Assembly (NCBI GenBank): GCA_003503535.1
Contig: DOCI01000144.1
Location: 2,910 to 11,798 of the forward strand
Length of the DNA: 8,889 nt
Reading direction: 5' to 3'
Source of the DNA: Planctomycetaceae bacterium
Lineage (GTDB): Bacteria; Planctomycetota; Planctomycetia; Planctomycetales; Planctomycetaceae
Positions 7,411 through 8,889 of the stretch are shown piece by piece (positions within the stretch are counted from its first letter, which is position 1; each line of letters begins with the position of its first letter). Position numbers and translations under genes: made by a program. The notes below the pieces were generated by a model. The model saw only the letters and a program-made list of their open reading frames with translations. It was not told the DNA's origin and made no database searches.

Positions 7411-7434
7411 ATATTTCTGCTCAGGAAATGATTC
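7397..7434 (+). terminator. Hairpin overlapping the mlaD stop codon, possible terminator or 3' end stabiliser
   Basis: The last 14 bases of mlaD (7397-7410) and 7421-7434 are inverted repeats that pair at 12 of 14 positions around a ten-base loop. No T run follows, so it is not a standard intrinsic terminator; it could mark the mRNA 3' end or stabilise it. The rest of 7435-7500 shows nothing I can name. Confidence 0.4.
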
Positions 7435-7500
7435 TCACATCGTAGAAATCAATAACTGATTTATGCAAATTTGATGCCGTGCAATATACCTTCGGTTGTT

Positions 7501-7662
7501 CTATCTCGTCATTATTACAATCAGAGTGATAACGACTGCAGCGATGATAAAATAAGTCGAGTAGGTGATAAGAAAAGCAAGCGAATTCTCACCTTCATTG
7601 GAATTTGATTCAGGCTGACGTGCAAAATTTTGATCCCTTTGGGGCATTTGTTCAGTGCTCAT
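7501..7662 (-). CDS. 53-residue single-pass membrane protein, unknown
   Basis: A short protein starting MSTEQMPQRDQNFARQPESN with a polar, Gln/Asn/Ser/Glu-rich N-terminal half (1-27) and a single membrane helix at about 29-51 (LAFLITYSTYFIIAAVVITL then IVIM), ending Thr-Arg. This is a tail-anchored layout with no signal peptide. Orientation cannot be fixed: the acidic N-terminus and C-terminal arginine would by the positive-inside rule put the N-terminus outside, though tail anchors with a cytoplasmic N-terminus are also common. The reading is supported by an AAAGGAG ribosome binding site six bases before the ATG, the best one in the window, and by the sharp polar/hydrophobic split. I do not recognise a family. 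It lies convergent to mlaD and downstream of the DUF1553 gene on the same strand with a 183-base gap, so it is probably transcribed separately. Confidence 0.65.
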   Translation of the reverse strand: MSTEQMPQRDQNFARQPESNSNEGENSLAFLITYSTYFIIAAVVITLIVIMTR

Positions 7663-7668
7663 GTCGTT

Positions 7669-7675
7669 CTCCTTT
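7669..7675 (-). promoter_or_regulatory. Shine-Dalgarno sequence of the 53-residue membrane protein
   Basis: AAAGGAG on the minus strand sits six bases before the ATG at 7662, close to the ideal spacing. Most other genes here lack a clear site, so this one both fixes the start and argues that the short frame is translated. Confidence 0.65.
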
Positions 7676-7699
7676 ATAATGTAATCTTAGGGAACAATA

Positions 7700-7722
7700 C
7701 GCAAAGGCTGTGCCAGCCTGCG
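7700..7722. repeat. GC-rich hairpin upstream of the 53-residue protein gene
   Basis: GGCTG-TGC-CAGCC forms a compact stem that extends outward through CGCA/TGCG after a two-base AA bulge. It lies in the 183-base gap 7663-7845, 38 bases before the small gene's ATG. No T run follows on either strand, so it is not a standard terminator; it may lie in the small gene's leader or mark the 3' end of the DUF1553 transcript. It shares the 10-mer AGGCTGTGCC with one REP arm at 5274-5341. Confidence 0.4.
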
Positions 7723-7845
7723 TTGAGAGCGACATAACATCGGAAGAATGGTCCTGGTTGATGCCTGATTAACCACGCAGGTTGCTCGTAGGTCGGAAAA
7801 AAGCGGCTCAGCAAAATGAATTCATTCGTCTACTGGGGCGAACGA

Positions 7846-8889
7846 TCAGTGATTGACGATGAATTCACTGGAGTTCAGATAGGCCCAGAGCAGGTCGGAA
7901 AGTCGACTGGCGAGCAATTCCTGGCGGACGACCGGTGATTTGACATCCCTCAAAGAGGCTTGAATCTGACGGAATAAAGCCACTTCCTGGGGGCGCGGTT
8001 TGCGGGAAAGAACAGTCAGGCAAATGCGTTCGAATTTCTTCTGATCAGAAATCGATTTGTTCACTAAATCTTTAAGTAAGACATTTTTCTCAGTATGGAT
8101 GGTTTGATCGACCAGGTTTCCATTCATTAGTACCAGTGCCTGAGAAATCGTGCCATCGAAGTGGTCTTCTTCATCGTTCTCGTCATTTTCATAAGAACTG
8201 ACAAACTGCGAAACCCACTGATCACGCTCAGTCACATGCTGTGGCCATTGTTGATTTCGTTCGTCTAACTCCCCGGCTACTGCCTGGAGGGAATCATAAA
8301 GCTGTTCCGGAGAAAGTGATTTGAAGTACATCCGTGAGAAAGCAGGGGGAGTTCCGTGAGATGGATTATCCTCGCGGTTTTCTGCAATCATCTGGCTGGA
8401 AAGACGATAAGGTTCTGACAAACAAATCCAGCGATAGAGGCGTTTGATGTCATAATCACAGGCAACAAATGAACGACTCAAAGTCGAAAATAACTCGGGA
8501 TGCGTCGCTGGATTATGAGGACCCAGATCATCAACCGGTTGCGTGAATCCGTATCCAAACAGCATCGACCATGTCCGATTGACAAAAGCCTGGGCAATGA
8601 GCGGATCTTCTCCAGCTGTAAGCAGATCGGCTAATTGCTCGCGACGCGAGGTCTTTTCATCATCGATCACTTCCTGACCGTTGTATTTTGGAAAAGCAGC
8701 GTGCATGACTCCAAAACGTGTTTCATAATATGTGGGGCCAGCAGTTGGACGATCTTGCAGGAGATAGCTGGGAGCAGCTTCCTGGGGCTGGTCCACTTGA
8801 GTGACAACAGCTTGCTTAAAGAAACTGTTCAACTCCCAGAACTCTTTTTGAGACAGAGCATAAAACGGATGATGATGGCATTGAGCACA
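7846..8889 (-). CDS. DUF1549/DUF1553 (PSD1-type) protein, C-terminal part, cut by window edge
   Basis: The visible part is 347 residues; the frame is open to the right edge, so the N-terminus is missing. The first visible residues, [20 protein letters not shown], are the C-terminal signature of DUF1549, with a CxxCH motif of the kind that binds haem c. After a short linker the DUF1553 domain follows, with [20 protein letters not shown], then [33 protein letters not shown], and [21 protein letters not shown] later [19 protein letters not shown] segment and the closing [17 protein letters not shown] are also typical. These proteins are exported, abundant in planctomycetes, and often neighbour DUF1501 genes and sulfatases; their reaction is unknown. 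The full protein is probably 700-1000 residues. A TTG at 8832 is not the start, because the conserved CAQCH motif lies upstream of it in frame. An acidic insert ([13 protein letters not shown]) is probably a surface loop. Confidence 0.9.
   Translation of the reverse strand, partial: CAQCHHHPFYALSQKEFWELNSFFKQAVVTQVDQPQEAAPSYLLQDRPTAGPTYYETRFGVMHAAFPKYNGQEVIDDEKTSRREQLADLLTAGEDPLIAQAFVNRTWSMLFGYGFTQPVDDLGPHNPATHPELFSTLSRSFVACDYDIKRLYRWICLSEPYRLSSQMIAENREDNPSHGTPPAFSRMYFKSLSPEQLYDSLQAVAGELDERNQQWPQHVTERDQWVSQFVSSYENDENDEEDHFDGTISQALVLMNGNLVDQTIHTEKNVLLKDLVNKSISDQKKFERICLTVLSRKPRPQEVALFRQIQASLRDVKSPVVRQELLASRLSDLLWAYLNSSEFIVNH

Noticed and set aside
1..8889. CRISPR array, tRNA or rRNA genes, insertion sequence, defence system or prophage genes.
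   Set aside because: I saw no regularly spaced repeats, RNA gene signatures, transposase or integrase frames; the genes present are housekeeping, transport and signalling types.

Overview
The window looks like chromosomal DNA of a planctomycete, probably a member of the Planctomycetia. The strongest pointer is the right-hand gene, the C-terminal part of a DUF1549/DUF1553 protein with a CxxCH haem-type motif; this family is massively expanded in that phylum. Supporting signs are a 56-residue basic protein of a type I associate with planctomycetes, sparse Shine-Dalgarno sequences, widely spaced genes, and a long MCE protein in a diderm lipid-transport operon. Assignment below class level would be guesswork.

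Layout. 8-655 (+) is a class I SAM-dependent methyltransferase, followed by an intrinsic terminator at 765-789. 814-2647 (-) is a two-gene signalling unit: a membrane-anchored PP2C-type Ser/Thr phosphatase, then a small stand-alone GAF-domain protein. 3009-3764 (+) is a secreted protein built of two copies of a DUF3887-like domain. 3918-4088 (-) is the small basic protein, with its own terminator and a good -10 box. 4380-7410 (+) is an Mla-type phospholipid transport operon (MlaE permease, MlaF ATPase, long MlaD/MCE protein). 7501-7662 (-) is a 53-residue single-pass membrane protein with a textbook ribosome binding site. 7846-8889 (-) is the DUF1549/DUF1553 protein, which runs off the right edge.

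How the genes work together. MlaE, MlaF and MlaD should form one inner-membrane ABC complex that moves phospholipids between the inner and outer membranes: MlaF hydrolyses ATP, MlaE is the membrane channel, and MlaD carries the MCE ring and a long helical periplasmic extension. No MlaA, MlaB or MlaC is in the window. The phosphatase and GAF protein probably belong to a Ser/Thr phosphorylation circuit whose kinase is not here. The other genes look like independent units.

I did not find a defence island, a CRISPR array, an insertion sequence or a clear new multi-gene system. The most interesting non-coding item is a REPIN-like element at 5274-5341 inside the mla operon: two REP-like hairpins in inverted orientation, each flanked by GTAG. 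The most interesting small genes are the two unlabelled short proteins at 3918-4088 and 7501-7662.
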